64,000 nt of DNA from Streptomyces griseoviridis (GCA_014649155.1 BMSM01000011.1:1-64000); one strand, 5' to 3'; counted from the first letter of the stretch, positions 16,039 to 25,197 are shown. Notes: generated by a model from the letters alone, not told the origin. Numbers and translations are program-made.

Positions 16039-18864
16039 GTGACCGCACCCACGCCGCCCACACCGCCTTTCCGCGACCCGCAGACACCGGTCGCGCAGCG
16101 CGTCGACGACCTGCTGTCGCGGCTCACGCTCGACGAGAAGATCGGATTTCTGCACCAGTTCGCGCCCGGCGTCGACCGTCTGGGCGTCGCCCCCTTCCGC
16201 ACCGGACAGGAGGCCCTGCACGGTGTGGCCTGGATGGGCCCGGCGACGGTGTTCCCGCAGGCCGTGGGCCTCGGCGCCACCTGGAACGAGGAGCTGGTGC
16301 GCCGCGTCGGCGAGGCCGTCGCCGCGGAGGTCCGCGCGATGCGCGCCCGCGACGACCGGGTCGGCCTCAACGTCTGGGCCCCGGTCGTCAATCTGCTGCG
16401 CCACCCCCTGTGGGGCCGCAACGAGGAGGGCTACTCCGAGGACCCCCGACTGACCTCGGCCCTCGCCACCGCCTACACCCGCGGCCTGCGCGGCAGTCAT
16501 CCGATCTACTGGCGGACCGCCCCGGTGCTCAAGCACTGGCTCGCCCACAACAACGAGACCGACCGGGACACCGCGTCCTCCTCGGTCCGCCCGCGCGTCC
16601 TGCACGAGTACGACCTGCGGGCCTTCCGGGCGACGGTCGAGGCGGGCGCGACGGCCGGGGTGATGCCGGCCTACAACCTGGTCAACGGCCGTCCCAACCA
16701 CGTCTCCCCGTACCTCGCCGAGCACCTGCGCACCTGGACCGGTGAGGAGCTGCTGGTCTGCTCGGACGCGGGCGCCCCCTCCAACCTGGTCGACTCCGAG
16801 CACTACTTCGACACCCACGAGGAGGCGACGGCCGCCGCGCTGAAGGCCGGGGTCGACAGCTTCACCGACCACGGCACCGACCCGACGAAGATCACCGCCC
16901 GGGTGCGCGGCGCGCTGGAGGGCGGGCTGCTGACCGAGGCCGACGTCGACACGGCGGTGCGCCGCCAGCTCTCGGTCCGCTTCCGGCTCGGCGAGTTCGA
17001 CGGTCACGAGGAGGCGGGCGCCTACGACACCCCGGAGCACCGGGCGCTCGCCCGGGAGGCGGCCGAGCAGGCCGTGGTGCTGCTGAAGAACGACCGCGGC
17101 CTGCTGCCGCTGGCCCCCGGCATCCGCCTCGCCGTGGTCGGGCTCCTCGCCGACGAGTGCAAGCTCGACTGGTACAGCGGCTCGCTGCTGCACCGGGTCA
17201 CCCCGCTGGAGGGCCTGTACGAGCGGTTCGGCGCCGAGCGGGTGGAGTTCGCCGAGGGCGTGGACCGGGTCCGGCTGCGCACCGCCGACGGAGCGTTCCT
17301 GCACGTGCTGCCGGCCGTCGAGGACGCCCCCGCGGCCGGTGCCGAGGCCGCTCTCGACCCCGCGCTGCTGGCCGGCCGCACCGATCTGCCGCCGCTGGCC
17401 ACGGACGCCGACGGCACCGAACTCGCCCTGGTCGACTGGGGCGGGGGCGTGCTGACGCTGCGCGCGCCGGACGGGCGGTACCTGTCGGTCGCCGAGGACG
17501 GGTACGTCCGCGCCTCGGCGGACCAGCCGGGGGGCTGGGTGGTGCGGGAGACGTTCCGGCTGGAGCCGCACGGGGACGGTCACCTCCTGAGGCATCTGGG
17601 CACGGGCCGCCATGTCTCCGTTACCGCCGGGGGCGTGAAGGTTGCCGAGGAGCCGGGGTCGGTCTTCGAGGTGGTCGTCACCGAGCGCGGCGAGGACGCG
17701 GTGGCGCGGGCCGCCGCGCGCGCCGACGTGGTGCTGGTGGTGGCGGGCAACGACCCGCACATCAACGGCCGGGAGACCGAGGACCGCACCACCCTGCGCC
17801 TCGCCGGCCAGCAGGAACGGCTGCTGCGCGCCGCCCGGGACGCCAACCCCGACACGGTGCTGGCGCTGGTGTCGTCCTACCCCTACGCGGTCGACGCCGG
17901 GCCGCTGCCGGCGGTGCTGTGGACCGCGCACGGCGGCCAGGCGGCCGGCACCGCCCTGGCCCGGGTGCTCGCCGGGGACGTCTCCCCCGCCGGGCGGCTG
18001 CCGCAGACCTGGTACGCCGACGACCGGGACCTGCCCCGTCTGCTCGACTACGACGTGATCGGCTCCCGGCAGACGTACCAGTACTTCGAGGGGACGCCGC
18101 TGTTCCCGTTCGGGCACGGCCTGTCGTACGCGTCGTTCGCCTACGCGGATTTCGCCGCCCGCGTCGGGGAGTCGGCGGTCCGGGTCTCCTTCACGGTCAC
18201 CAACACCGGCGGGGTCACCGCCGACGAGGTGGCCCAGCTGTACGGGCGGGCCGGTGAGCCGTCCGTGCCGCGTCCGCGCCGCGAGCTGCTCGCCCACCGC
18301 CGGCTCACCCTGGCGCCGGGCGCGACGGCGGAGGTGGCCTTCGAGGTCCCGTTGGACGCGCTCGCGTTCTGGGACGTGGCGCACGGCCGGTGGCGGGTGG
18401 AGCCGGGGCCGTACGAGCTGCTGGCCGGCGCCTCCAGCGAGGACGTCCGGCTGTCCACGACGGTCGTCCTCGCCGGGGAGCCCGGGGCGCCGCGCCCGGT
18501 GCGCGAACGCGGTCTTGAGGCGGCCGACTTCGACGAGCAGAGCGGCACGGAGATCGTGGACCGGGCCAGGACGTCCGGGGACGCGGTGACGCCGGCGGCG
18601 GGCACGTTTGGGGAACTCCTCTTCCGGGCCTGCGACTTCGGCTCCGGCATCGCCTCCGTGACCGTCGCGGTCGCGGGCGAGGGCACGGTGGAACTGGCCC
18701 TGGACGGCGGCCCGGCGCGGGCCGTGCTGTCGACGGAGACGCCCACGGCGGGACCGTACGACTACGTCACCCTCACCACCGGCCTGGCCGCCGAGGGCGT
18801 GCACGACCTGCGGGTCGGGCTGCGGGGGGCGGTGCGGCTGGCGCGCATCGGCTTCGCCGGGTAG
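16039..18864 (+). CDS. GH3 beta-glycosidase with trefoil-like insert and CBM6-like tail
   Basis: Exo-acting beta-glucosidase or beta-xylosidase of 941 aa. Order of parts: GH3 barrel (1 to about 340, nucleophile D243 in VCSDAGAPS); alpha/beta sandwich with an inserted beta-trefoil or fascin-like stretch (about 410-550, repeats such as DGRYLSVAEDG); the second half of the sandwich with GRETEDRTTL; a FnIII-like domain (about 700-800); and a CBM6-like C-terminus (about 830-941). There is no signal peptide, so a carbohydrate-binding module on a cytoplasmic enzyme is unusual. The GTG at 16039 has AAGGGG in front. Within the locus it would attack the undecorated backbone or xylosyl ends. Confidence 0.88.
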   Translation: MTAPTPPTPPFRDPQTPVAQRVDDLLSRLTLDEKIGFLHQFAPGVDRLGVAPFRTGQEALHGVAWMGPATVFPQAVGLGATWNEELVRRVGEAVAAEVRAMRARDDRVGLNVWAPVVNLLRHPLWGRNEEGYSEDPRLTSALATAYTRGLRGSHPIYWRTAPVLKHWLAHNNETDRDTASSSVRPRVLHEYDLRAFRATVEAGATAGVMPAYNLVNGRPNHVSPYLAEHLRTWTGEELLVCSDAGAPSNLVDSEHYFDTHEEATAAALKAGVDSFTDHGTDPTKITARVRGALEGGLLTEADVDTAVRRQLSVRFRLGEFDGHEEAGAYDTPEHRALAREAAEQAVVLLKNDRGLLPLAPGIRLAVVGLLADECKLDWYSGSLLHRVTPLEGLYERFGAERVEFAEGVDRVRLRTADGAFLHVLPAVEDAPAAGAEAALDPALLAGRTDLPPLATDADGTELALVDWGGGVLTLRAPDGRYLSVAEDGYVRASADQPGGWVVRETFRLEPHGDGHLLRHLGTGRHVSVTAGGVKVAEEPGSVFEVVVTERGEDAVARAAARADVVLVVAGNDPHINGRETEDRTTLRLAGQQERLLRAARDANPDTVLALVSSYPYAVDAGPLPAVLWTAHGGQAAGTALARVLAGDVSPAGRLPQTWYADDRDLPRLLDYDVIGSRQTYQYFEGTPLFPFGHGLSYASFAYADFAARVGESAVRVSFTVTNTGGVTADEVAQLYGRAGEPSVPRPRRELLAHRRLTLAPGATAEVAFEVPLDALAFWDVAHGRWRVEPGPYELLAGASSEDVRLSTTVVLAGEPGAPRPVRERGLEAADFDEQSGTEIVDRARTSGDAVTPAAGTFGELLFRACDFGSGIASVTVAVAGEGTVELALDGGPARAVLSTETPTAGPYDYVTLTTGLAAEGVHDLRVGLRGAVRLARIGFAG

Positions 18865-18873
18865 GGCCGGAAC

Positions 18874-18918
18874 GGGCGGCGGCCCGGACCCCCGGGAAGG
18901 GGGTCCGGGCCGCCGCCC
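18874..18918. terminator. 20-bp-stem bidirectional terminator
   Basis: A perfect 20-bp stem with the 5-base loop GGGAA lies between the convergent GH3 and aldehyde dehydrogenase genes. It is one of the strongest hairpins in the window and marks the end of the carbohydrate locus. Confidence 0.85.
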
Positions 18919-18932
18919 GCCCGCCGTCGCCG

Positions 18933-20378
18933 TCAGAGGGCGAGGCCGGTGAGCACCAGCACCCGCTCGTAGGTGTAGTCCTCCATCGCGAACCGCACGC
19001 CCTCGCGGCCCACGCCGGACTGCTTGGCGCCGCCGTACGGCATCTGGTCGGCGCGGTAGGAGGGGACGTCGCCGATGACGACGCCGCCGACCTCCAGGGC
19101 GCGGTGGGCGCGGAAGGCGGCCTGGAGGTCGTGGGTGAAGACGCCCGCCTGGAGGCCGTACTTGGAGTCGTTGACGGCGGCGAACGCCTCGGCCTCGCCG
19201 TGCACCTTCTGCACGCTGAGGACGGGTCCGAAGACCTCCTCGCGGGCGAGGGTGGTGCCGGCCGGGAGGTCGGTGAGGACGGTCGGCGCGTACGAGGCCC
19301 CGTCCCGCTCGCCGCCGGTGCGCAGCGTGGCGCCGGCCCCGACGGCCTCCGCCACCCAGGACTCGACCCGCCGCGCCGCGTCCTCGCTGACCAGCGGGCC
19401 GACGTCGGTCTTGTCGTCGGCCGGGTCGCCGGTGACCTGGGCCTCGACGGCGGCGACGATGCGCGGCAGCAGCCGGTCGTGGACGGCGGCGTCGACGATG
19501 ACCCGCTGCACGGAGATGCAGGACTGGCCGCCCTGGTAGTTGGAGAAGGTCGCGATGCGGGCCGCGGCCAGGTCCAGGTCCTCGTCGCTCGACCAGTCGG
19601 CCAGCACCACGGCCGCGCCGTTGCCGCCCAGCTCCAGCGTGCAGTGCTTGCGCGGTACCGAGTCCATGATCGCGTAGCCGACCCGCTCGGAGCCCGTGAA
19701 GGAGATGACCGGCAGCCGCTCGTCCTGGACGAGGGCGGGCATGCGGTCGTTGGGGACCGGCAGGACGCTCCAGGACCCGGCGGGCAGCTCGGTCTCGGCG
19801 AGCAGTTCGCCGAGGACCAGGGCGGACAGGGGGGTGGCCGGGGCCGGCTTGAGGATGATCGGGGCGCCGGCGGCGATCGCGGGGGCAATCTTGTGGGCGC
19901 ACAGGTTCAGCGGGAAGTTGAACGGCGCGATGCCGAGCACGGCACCCTTCGGGAAGCGGCGGGTGAGAGCGAGCCGGCCCTGGCCGCCCGCGTCGGTGTC
20001 CAGGCGCTGGGCCTCGCCGCCGTTGAACCGGCGGGCCTCCTCGGACGCGAACCGGAAGACGGAGACCGCCCGGCCGACCTCGCCGCGCGCCCACTTGACC
20101 GGCTTGCCGTTCTCGGCGGAGATGAGCCGCGCGATCTCCTCGGCGCGCTCCGCGAGGCGCCGGGCGACGTGGTCGAGGGCGGCGGCGCGGACGTGCGCGG
20201 GGGTGGCGGCGAACGCGTCCCGTACGGCGTGCGCGGCGGCCACGGCCTCCTCGACCTGCGTGTCGGTGGGGACGCTCACCGCGGCGACGGTCCGGCCGTC
20301 CCACGGTGAGGTGACGTCGAAGGTGTCCTCGCCGGTGGCCTGGCGGCCGGCGAGCCAGAAGGCGTGGGGTGCGGTCAT
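18933..20378 (-). CDS. NAD(P)-dependent aldehyde dehydrogenase (GabD-like)
   Basis: Aldehyde dehydrogenase of 481 aa. It has the FNFPLN and ILKPAPATP cofactor motifs, the general base in LELGGNGA and the catalytic cysteine C287 in GQSCISVQR. The lack of the usual Asn-Asp context around PWN and the VLxGELL-type cofactor loop set it apart from the two other aldehyde dehydrogenases in the window. A role on succinic semialdehyde is possible because a PucR regulator and GABA transaminase are close by, but the substrate is an inference. It lies after the PucR gene on the same strand, separated by 437 bases that hold a tandem repeat. Confidence 0.82.
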   Translation of the reverse strand: MTAPHAFWLAGRQATGEDTFDVTSPWDGRTVAAVSVPTDTQVEEAVAAAHAVRDAFAATPAHVRAAALDHVARRLAERAEEIARLISAENGKPVKWARGEVGRAVSVFRFASEEARRFNGGEAQRLDTDAGGQGRLALTRRFPKGAVLGIAPFNFPLNLCAHKIAPAIAAGAPIILKPAPATPLSALVLGELLAETELPAGSWSVLPVPNDRMPALVQDERLPVISFTGSERVGYAIMDSVPRKHCTLELGGNGAAVVLADWSSDEDLDLAAARIATFSNYQGGQSCISVQRVIVDAAVHDRLLPRIVAAVEAQVTGDPADDKTDVGPLVSEDAARRVESWVAEAVGAGATLRTGGERDGASYAPTVLTDLPAGTTLAREEVFGPVLSVQKVHGEAEAFAAVNDSKYGLQAGVFTHDLQAAFRAHRALEVGGVVIGDVPSYRADQMPYGGAKQSGVGREGVRFAMEDYTYERVLVLTGLAL

Positions 20379-20815
20379 GTCGGGTTCCGGCCCTTCCCGT
20401 TCGGGGTGTACGTGGAATGCAGGGTCCACGGTAGGGGCGGGGCGGGGGGAGGGCGTTTGTCCGGGGTGTAGCAGTACGGCCCGGCAGTACGACGGAATGG
20501 CCTGGGGGTAGGACGGGACGGCCTGGGGGTACGACGGAAGGGCCTGGCGGTAGGACGGAACGGCTTGGCGGTACGCCGGAACGGCCTGACGGTAGGACGG
20601 GGCGGCCTGGGGGTACGCCGGAACGGCCCGACGGTAGGACGGGACGGCCTGGGGGTACGCCGGAACGGCCCGACGGTAGGACGGAACGGCCTGGCGGTAC
20701 GCCGGAAGGGCCCGACGGTAGGACGGGACGGTCTGACGGTAGGACGGGACGGCACAGGTGCGCGTCCGGGCCCAGGTGCGCGGTCCGGGGAGGCCGGTGA
20801 CGCGGCCGGGCTCTC
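20379..20815. other. Gene-free region with tandem repeat
   Basis: 437 bases between the PucR gene and the aldehyde dehydrogenase. Most of it is the 21-bp tandem repeat at 20480-20752. The part next to the aldehyde dehydrogenase has a half-site-like TTTGTCCGGGG near 20456. No stop codons occur in several frames through the repeat, but this comes from its 21-bp period and is not evidence of coding. Confidence 0.6.
20480..20752. repeat. 13 copies of a 21-bp tandem repeat
   Basis: Thirteen head-to-tail units of exactly 21 bp, for example CCTGGGGGTACGCCGGAACGG at 20648. Units alternate between the variants GGTAGGACGGGACGG and GGTACGCCGGAACGG, which suggests that a 42-bp pair was amplified. All units keep the length, so the frame is kept in each reading. 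Position: between pucR and the gene it may control. Confidence 0.92.
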
Positions 20816-22387
20816 TCAGCGGGCGGTCGCCTTGAGGGCGAGCCACAGTTCCATCCGCACGTCCGGGTCGTCCAGGGAACGGCCGAGGATCTCCTCCACG
20901 CGCCGCATCCGGTAGCGCAGAGTGTGCCGGTGGACGCCGAGGTCGGCGGCGGCGGCGTCCCACTGGCCGTGCCGGGACAGCCACGCCCGCAGGCTGGCGA
21001 CCAGGTCGCCGCGGCCGGTCGCGTCGTGCTCCCGCAGCGCCCGCAGCAGGCCGTCGGCGAAGGCGCGCACCGCGTCGTCGGCGAGCAGCGGCAGCACCGA
21101 GCCGGCCGCGACCCGCTCGTGTTCCACGCAGACCCGGCCGCGCCGCCGGGCCACCGACAGCGCCTGTTCGGCCTGCCGGTACGCGGCCGTGGCACCGGCC
21201 GGCCCGGACGGCTCCGACAGTCCGGCGACCCAGGGCTCCGCCGCGCCGCCGGCCGGGGCGTCGGGCAGGGTGCGGCCGGCCTCCTGGGCCGCCGCGTAGT
21301 CGGCACAGGCGGTGACCGCCGCGCCCGCGTCGGCGGCCAGCACCACCAGCCGCTCCCCCTGCGGTACGACGAGGACCGCCTCGCCGGCCCGGGCCGCCGC
21401 CGCCTCCACGACCTCGGCGAGGGCACCGGGCGCCGCGCCGCCGGCGGTGGCGGACTCGGCGACGACCAGCCGGAACGGCGCGTCGAGCAGCGCACCGTAG
21501 AGGTCGCCGGCGACGGCCCTGGCGTGGTCGGGTTCGCCGGCCAGCAGCATGGCGAGGACGGCCGTGCCGATGCGCTGCTCGGCGGCGTGCAGGGAGCGGG
21601 AGCGCTCCGTGGTCAGGGTCAGCAGCGCGACGGCGGAGTGCAGGGCGTAGCGCTCGGCGGTGCCGAGGGGGGCGGCGGTGCCGACGGCGAGGGCGGCGCG
21701 GGGGCGGCGGGAGGTGCCGAGGGAGTGCAGCTCGACCCGGTCGGTCTCCCCGTCGCCGACCACCGCGGAGGCGGGGGCGGGCCGCTCCCGCAGCCGGCGT
21801 ACGTCGGCGGTGAGGCGCGCGGCGCGGCGGCCGGCCCACTCGGGTGCCGCGGCCACCACCTCGCCGGAGGCGTCGTAGAGCGCCGCCCACCCGTCGACCT
21901 GCCCGGCCAGCACGGCCAGCAGCCCCTCGGGCCCGTCGTCGAGGGCCCGCTTGGTCAATTCGCGCTGGGCGGCGAACCCGTCGGTCACCGCCCGGTACTG
22001 CTCGGCGGCGATCGCGGCGGAGACGGCCTTGCTGATGGCGAGGAACGGGGTGCGGCGCGGCACCTCGATGAGCGGCAGCCCCTCCTGCTCGGCGGCGTCG
22101 ACGAGGGCGTCCGGGATGTCCTCGTAGTGCACCCCGACGGCGAAACCGAGCCCGACGACCCCCGCGCCGGCCAGCCGCTTCACATACCGGCGCATCGCCT
22201 CCGGGTCCTCGGCGTCCAACTTCAGCGCGGTGATCAGCAGCAGCTCCCCGCCCTCCATGTAGGGCACGGGGTCGGCCAGCTCGCTGGCGTGCGCCCAGCG
22301 CACGGGCGCGTCCAGCCGGTCCCCGCCCGCCCGCACGGTGAGCTTCAGCGCGGTGTGGTGGACCAGCGAGGCGAGGGTCGGGGGCAT
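20816..22387 (-). CDS. PucR-family transcriptional regulator
   Basis: Cytoplasmic regulator of 523 aa. It has an N-terminal PucR domain (about residues 5-125, ending near LPLIEVPRRTPFL), a middle GGDEF-like region and a C-terminal helix-turn-helix of the HTH_30 type (HRHTLRYRMRRVEEILGR, near residue 490). I chose the ATG at 22387; the frame stays open to 22459 but without a better ribosome site. Relatives control purine, proline or GABA catabolism. The neighbours (aldehyde dehydrogenase downstream, gabT divergent two genes away) point to GABA or amine use. Confidence 0.87.
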   Translation of the reverse strand: MPPTLASLVHHTALKLTVRAGGDRLDAPVRWAHASELADPVPYMEGGELLLITALKLDAEDPEAMRRYVKRLAGAGVVGLGFAVGVHYEDIPDALVDAAEQEGLPLIEVPRRTPFLAISKAVSAAIAAEQYRAVTDGFAAQRELTKRALDDGPEGLLAVLAGQVDGWAALYDASGEVVAAAPEWAGRRAARLTADVRRLRERPAPASAVVGDGETDRVELHSLGTSRRPRAALAVGTAAPLGTAERYALHSAVALLTLTTERSRSLHAAEQRIGTAVLAMLLAGEPDHARAVAGDLYGALLDAPFRLVVAESATAGGAAPGALAEVVEAAAARAGEAVLVVPQGERLVVLAADAGAAVTACADYAAAQEAGRTLPDAPAGGAAEPWVAGLSEPSGPAGATAAYRQAEQALSVARRRGRVCVEHERVAAGSVLPLLADDAVRAFADGLLRALREHDATGRGDLVASLRAWLSRHGQWDAAAADLGVHRHTLRYRMRRVEEILGRSLDDPDVRMELWLALKATAR

Positions 22388-22503
22388 GGGTCCGTCAGCT
22401 CCGCGGGGGTGGATGGGCAACCGGCGATGATTTGGCCGCCGCGTATGAACGGCCTCCATCGATTCTTACTCACTGTACGGTCGCCCCGCCCCCGCCGGGA
22501 CGC

Positions 22504-24960
22504 TCAGCCCCGCAGATCCACCAGCAGCGGCGGCGCGTGCTCCCCCGTGACGGTGGTCAGCGACAACACGGCATGCCCGGCCGGCACCCCGTGCGCCAAC
22601 TCGGACGCGGACCAGCGCTCACGCTCGACCTGCTTCACGGTCACCGCGTCCGTGGTCACCGCCTTGCCGGTGACCAGTTTGCGCAGGGCGTGCACGGCGC
22701 GGGTCATCGGCTGGTCGGCGAAGACGGTGTGCTTGGCGACCTCGGTGGTCTCCACCCACTCGGTGCCCCAGGCCTGCGCGAACCGGCTGCCGTCCCAGGT
22801 GGTGACGCCGCAGAAGGCCATCCGGCAGCCGACCGCGCCGTACAGCGGCCCGTGCAGGGCCTCGGGGACGTCGGCGACGGTGCGCAGCGTGAGCAGCACA
22901 CCCGCGTTCTGGCCGCGCAGCCGCTGGATGCGGCGGACCGAGCCGGCGGTGACCGTGCCCGTCGCGTCGTCCAGCACCAGGCAGGCGAAGTGGGGGCGCC
23001 CGCTCTGCTGGACGACGGCGTGGAACTGGGCCATGACCAGCCGGGTGATCAGCCGGCCGGCTTCCTCGTGGCCGTGCTCGGGCAGGTCGATCCGCACCCG
23101 CAGCGGGTGGTGGGCGACGGCCCGCAGGGAGAACGGCCGGGTGGCGCCGCCCCCACCGAAGAAGTCCGCGAAGACCGGACGGTTCAGCAGGCCGAGCCGG
23201 TCGGCGAGGGCCCGGCCCGGGTCGCCGGGCGTGCCGGTCTGCCGCAAGCGGGCGTCGAGTTCGCGGACCATGACGTCGTCACCGCTCGCGGTGAGCGTCT
23301 CCCGCAGCGCGGTCAGCGCCCCCGTGTCACCCTCCAGCAGTTCGCGCAGCTCCGGAAGGGCCGGGAAGCGGCCGTGCACCGCGCGGAAGGGGCCGAGCAG
23401 CTGTGCCAGCGCGGTGGCGGCGCCCGGCCCGCCGGCCGGGTCGAGGTCGCCGGTCAGCGCCTCGGCGAGGAGGGCGGCGGCCTCGTCGGGGTCGTCGGAC
23501 TCCGCGTACGGGTCGAGGTCGTGTGTGGAAGAGGGGTCGCCGACGCGCACGATCACGTCGAAGGAGCCGTCCGGGCCGAGGGGACGGCCGGGTGCGGAGA
23601 CGGCGACGACGGCGACGCGTCCGGTGAGCGCCTGGAGGGCCAGGGCCTCGGTGACCGGTTCGACGAGGGCGCGGGTCTTGCCGGACCCGGAGGGGCCGAC
23701 GGCCAGCAGGGAGGTGCCGAGCACCTCGGGGCCGAGGGCCGCCCCGGCGTCGTGGTAGGGCTGGGGGGCGCGCTCGCCCGCCGTCCAGCGACCGATGCGG
23801 ACCTGGCCGGCGAGCAGGTCGTGGCGGGCGGCGCGGTGGGGCAGGTCTCGGGCGCCGGACGGGTGGGTCCAGGCGGCGCCGCCGTACCGCAGCACGGTGT
23901 CGCGGAACGCGGCGAGGCCTGCTCCGCCACGGGCGTCGTGGAAGGCGTGCTCGACGCGGGTGCAGTCGACATCGTTCATCCGCCCGCCGGCGACCTCGGC
24001 GGTGAGCAGTTCGGCGGCCTCGTGCTGGCCGCTGTCGCGCAGGGCGGGCCACTGGGAGCGGGGGCGCTCCGGGGCGTGGGGGCCGGCGTCCTCGGCGGGG
24101 CGGCGGGCGGCGAGCAGCCGGCGCGCGTACGGCAGCCAGCCGCCGAGCCGGGCGAACGGCCACAGCACGAGCAGGGTGACGACCGTGTACAGGGCGTCGG
24201 TGTAGAGCTGCGAGGCCATCAGGTCGTAACCGCCGCTGACCAGCACGGTCAGGGAGAGCAACGGACCCACGACCGGCACCGGGTCCCAGCCCACCGGGAA
24301 CGCCTCGGGGAAGACGAAGCTGAGCACGACCAGGGCGAGGAGGAGGGAGACCAGGGCCCGGGCCGGCTGCGGCCGGCGGCCCACGTAGTGGCGGACGATG
24401 GCGGGCCAGCTGCCCAGCACGGCCACCGCGACGACGAGGACGACGAAGAAGAGACCGTCGTAGGCGAGCGCGGCGTGCTCACCGGGCAGCACCACCGTCT
24501 GGCCCTCGACCGGTTTGGGCGTGGCCTTCGTGCCGCCCCACCACCAGTCGTCCGGGGTGAACATGCGCAGCAGCACGAACTGCCACGGGACGACGCCGCG
24601 CCGCCAGAACGACCACACCCCGAGCGCCAGGACGAGCGGGACGAGCATGCCGACAACCGTCACCGGGGCGAGCTTCTCCTCGGCCGCCTTGAGCGGGCGG
24701 TACCCGTACCGCCAGATCCCCGGCCGGGCGGCGGGCCGTTCGGCGTCGAACCAGGCGGCGACGGAGGACGCCGCCGACCGGGGCACCTGCGGGGGCACGC
24801 CCGGCGCGGCGGACGCGGGCGGCGGGGCACCCGGCACGGGGGGCTGCCCCCCGGGGAAGGGCGGTGCGCCGGGCGGCGGAGGCGGTGCCGCGGGCCGCGT
24901 CGGCGGCATCGGGGGCGGCACCGGATCAGCCCACGTCTCCCGCTTCCCGTCGCCATCCAT
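22504..24960 (-). CDS. Membrane-anchored P-loop ATPase (VirD4/TraG-like)
   Basis: Protein of 818 aa that I place only by class. A proline/alanine/glycine-rich N-terminus (about 1-75) comes before four or so hydrophobic segments (about 100-310). A cytoplasmic part follows with a Walker A GPSGSGKTRA (about residue 420) and a Walker B-like FACLVLDDAT (about residue 658), spaced as in TraD/VirD4-type ATPases. Such proteins usually feed DNA or protein into a secretion channel, but no relaxase, secretion or conjugation genes are near. I recall the gene beside gabT in other Streptomyces, so it looks like a conserved core gene and not a mobile one. Start chosen at MDGDGKRETW. Confidence 0.7.
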   Translation of the reverse strand: MDGDGKRETWADPVPPPMPPTRPAAPPPPPGAPPFPGGQPPVPGAPPPASAAPGVPPQVPRSAASSVAAWFDAERPAARPGIWRYGYRPLKAAEEKLAPVTVVGMLVPLVLALGVWSFWRRGVVPWQFVLLRMFTPDDWWWGGTKATPKPVEGQTVVLPGEHAALAYDGLFFVVLVVAVAVLGSWPAIVRHYVGRRPQPARALVSLLLALVVLSFVFPEAFPVGWDPVPVVGPLLSLTVLVSGGYDLMASQLYTDALYTVVTLLVLWPFARLGGWLPYARRLLAARRPAEDAGPHAPERPRSQWPALRDSGQHEAAELLTAEVAGGRMNDVDCTRVEHAFHDARGGAGLAAFRDTVLRYGGAAWTHPSGARDLPHRAARHDLLAGQVRIGRWTAGERAPQPYHDAGAALGPEVLGTSLLAVGPSGSGKTRALVEPVTEALALQALTGRVAVVAVSAPGRPLGPDGSFDVIVRVGDPSSTHDLDPYAESDDPDEAAALLAEALTGDLDPAGGPGAATALAQLLGPFRAVHGRFPALPELRELLEGDTGALTALRETLTASGDDVMVRELDARLRQTGTPGDPGRALADRLGLLNRPVFADFFGGGGATRPFSLRAVAHHPLRVRIDLPEHGHEEAGRLITRLVMAQFHAVVQQSGRPHFACLVLDDATGTVTAGSVRRIQRLRGQNAGVLLTLRTVADVPEALHGPLYGAVGCRMAFCGVTTWDGSRFAQAWGTEWVETTEVAKHTVFADQPMTRAVHALRKLVTGKAVTTDAVTVKQVERERWSASELAHGVPAGHAVLSLTTVTGEHAPPLLVDLRG

Positions 24961-25075
24961 CGCCCTGCCCCCTGACCAGCCGTTCCGTCCGTCGTCGCGG
25001 GCCAATCTAACGCCCCCGCACGGGCGTTCACCGCTTACGCGGCCGGGTGGGTGCGGCCGGGGTGGGACAGGGGTC

Positions 25076-25090
25076 TGTCCACCGCGGACA
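25076..25090. promoter_or_regulatory. Candidate PucR operator before gabT
   Basis: Dyad TGTCC-ACCGC-GGACA, 107 bases before the gabT start. An overlapping dyad GGACAG-GGGT-CTGTCC lies at 25065-25080, giving three half-sites in a row. The link to PucR is inferred from proximity only. Confidence 0.45.
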
Positions 25091-25197
25091 ATCGGACCGG
25101 CCGACACCGCCCACATGGAGCATGCCCCGCTCCGCCGTCCGCACCTAGCCTGCGGGAAAAGAACGCAAGCGTCCGCAAAACCCACCAGGAGCCCCGC

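Noticed and set aside
20375..20755. 126-aa open frame on the minus strand across the 21-bp repeat
   Set aside because: The frame exists only because a 21-bp repeat without stop codons keeps every frame open; it is low complexity and shows no ribosome site.
22504..24960. Integrated conjugative element around the VirD4-like ATPase
   Set aside because: No integrase, relaxase, Rep or attachment repeats nearby; the neighbours are ordinary chromosomal genes.
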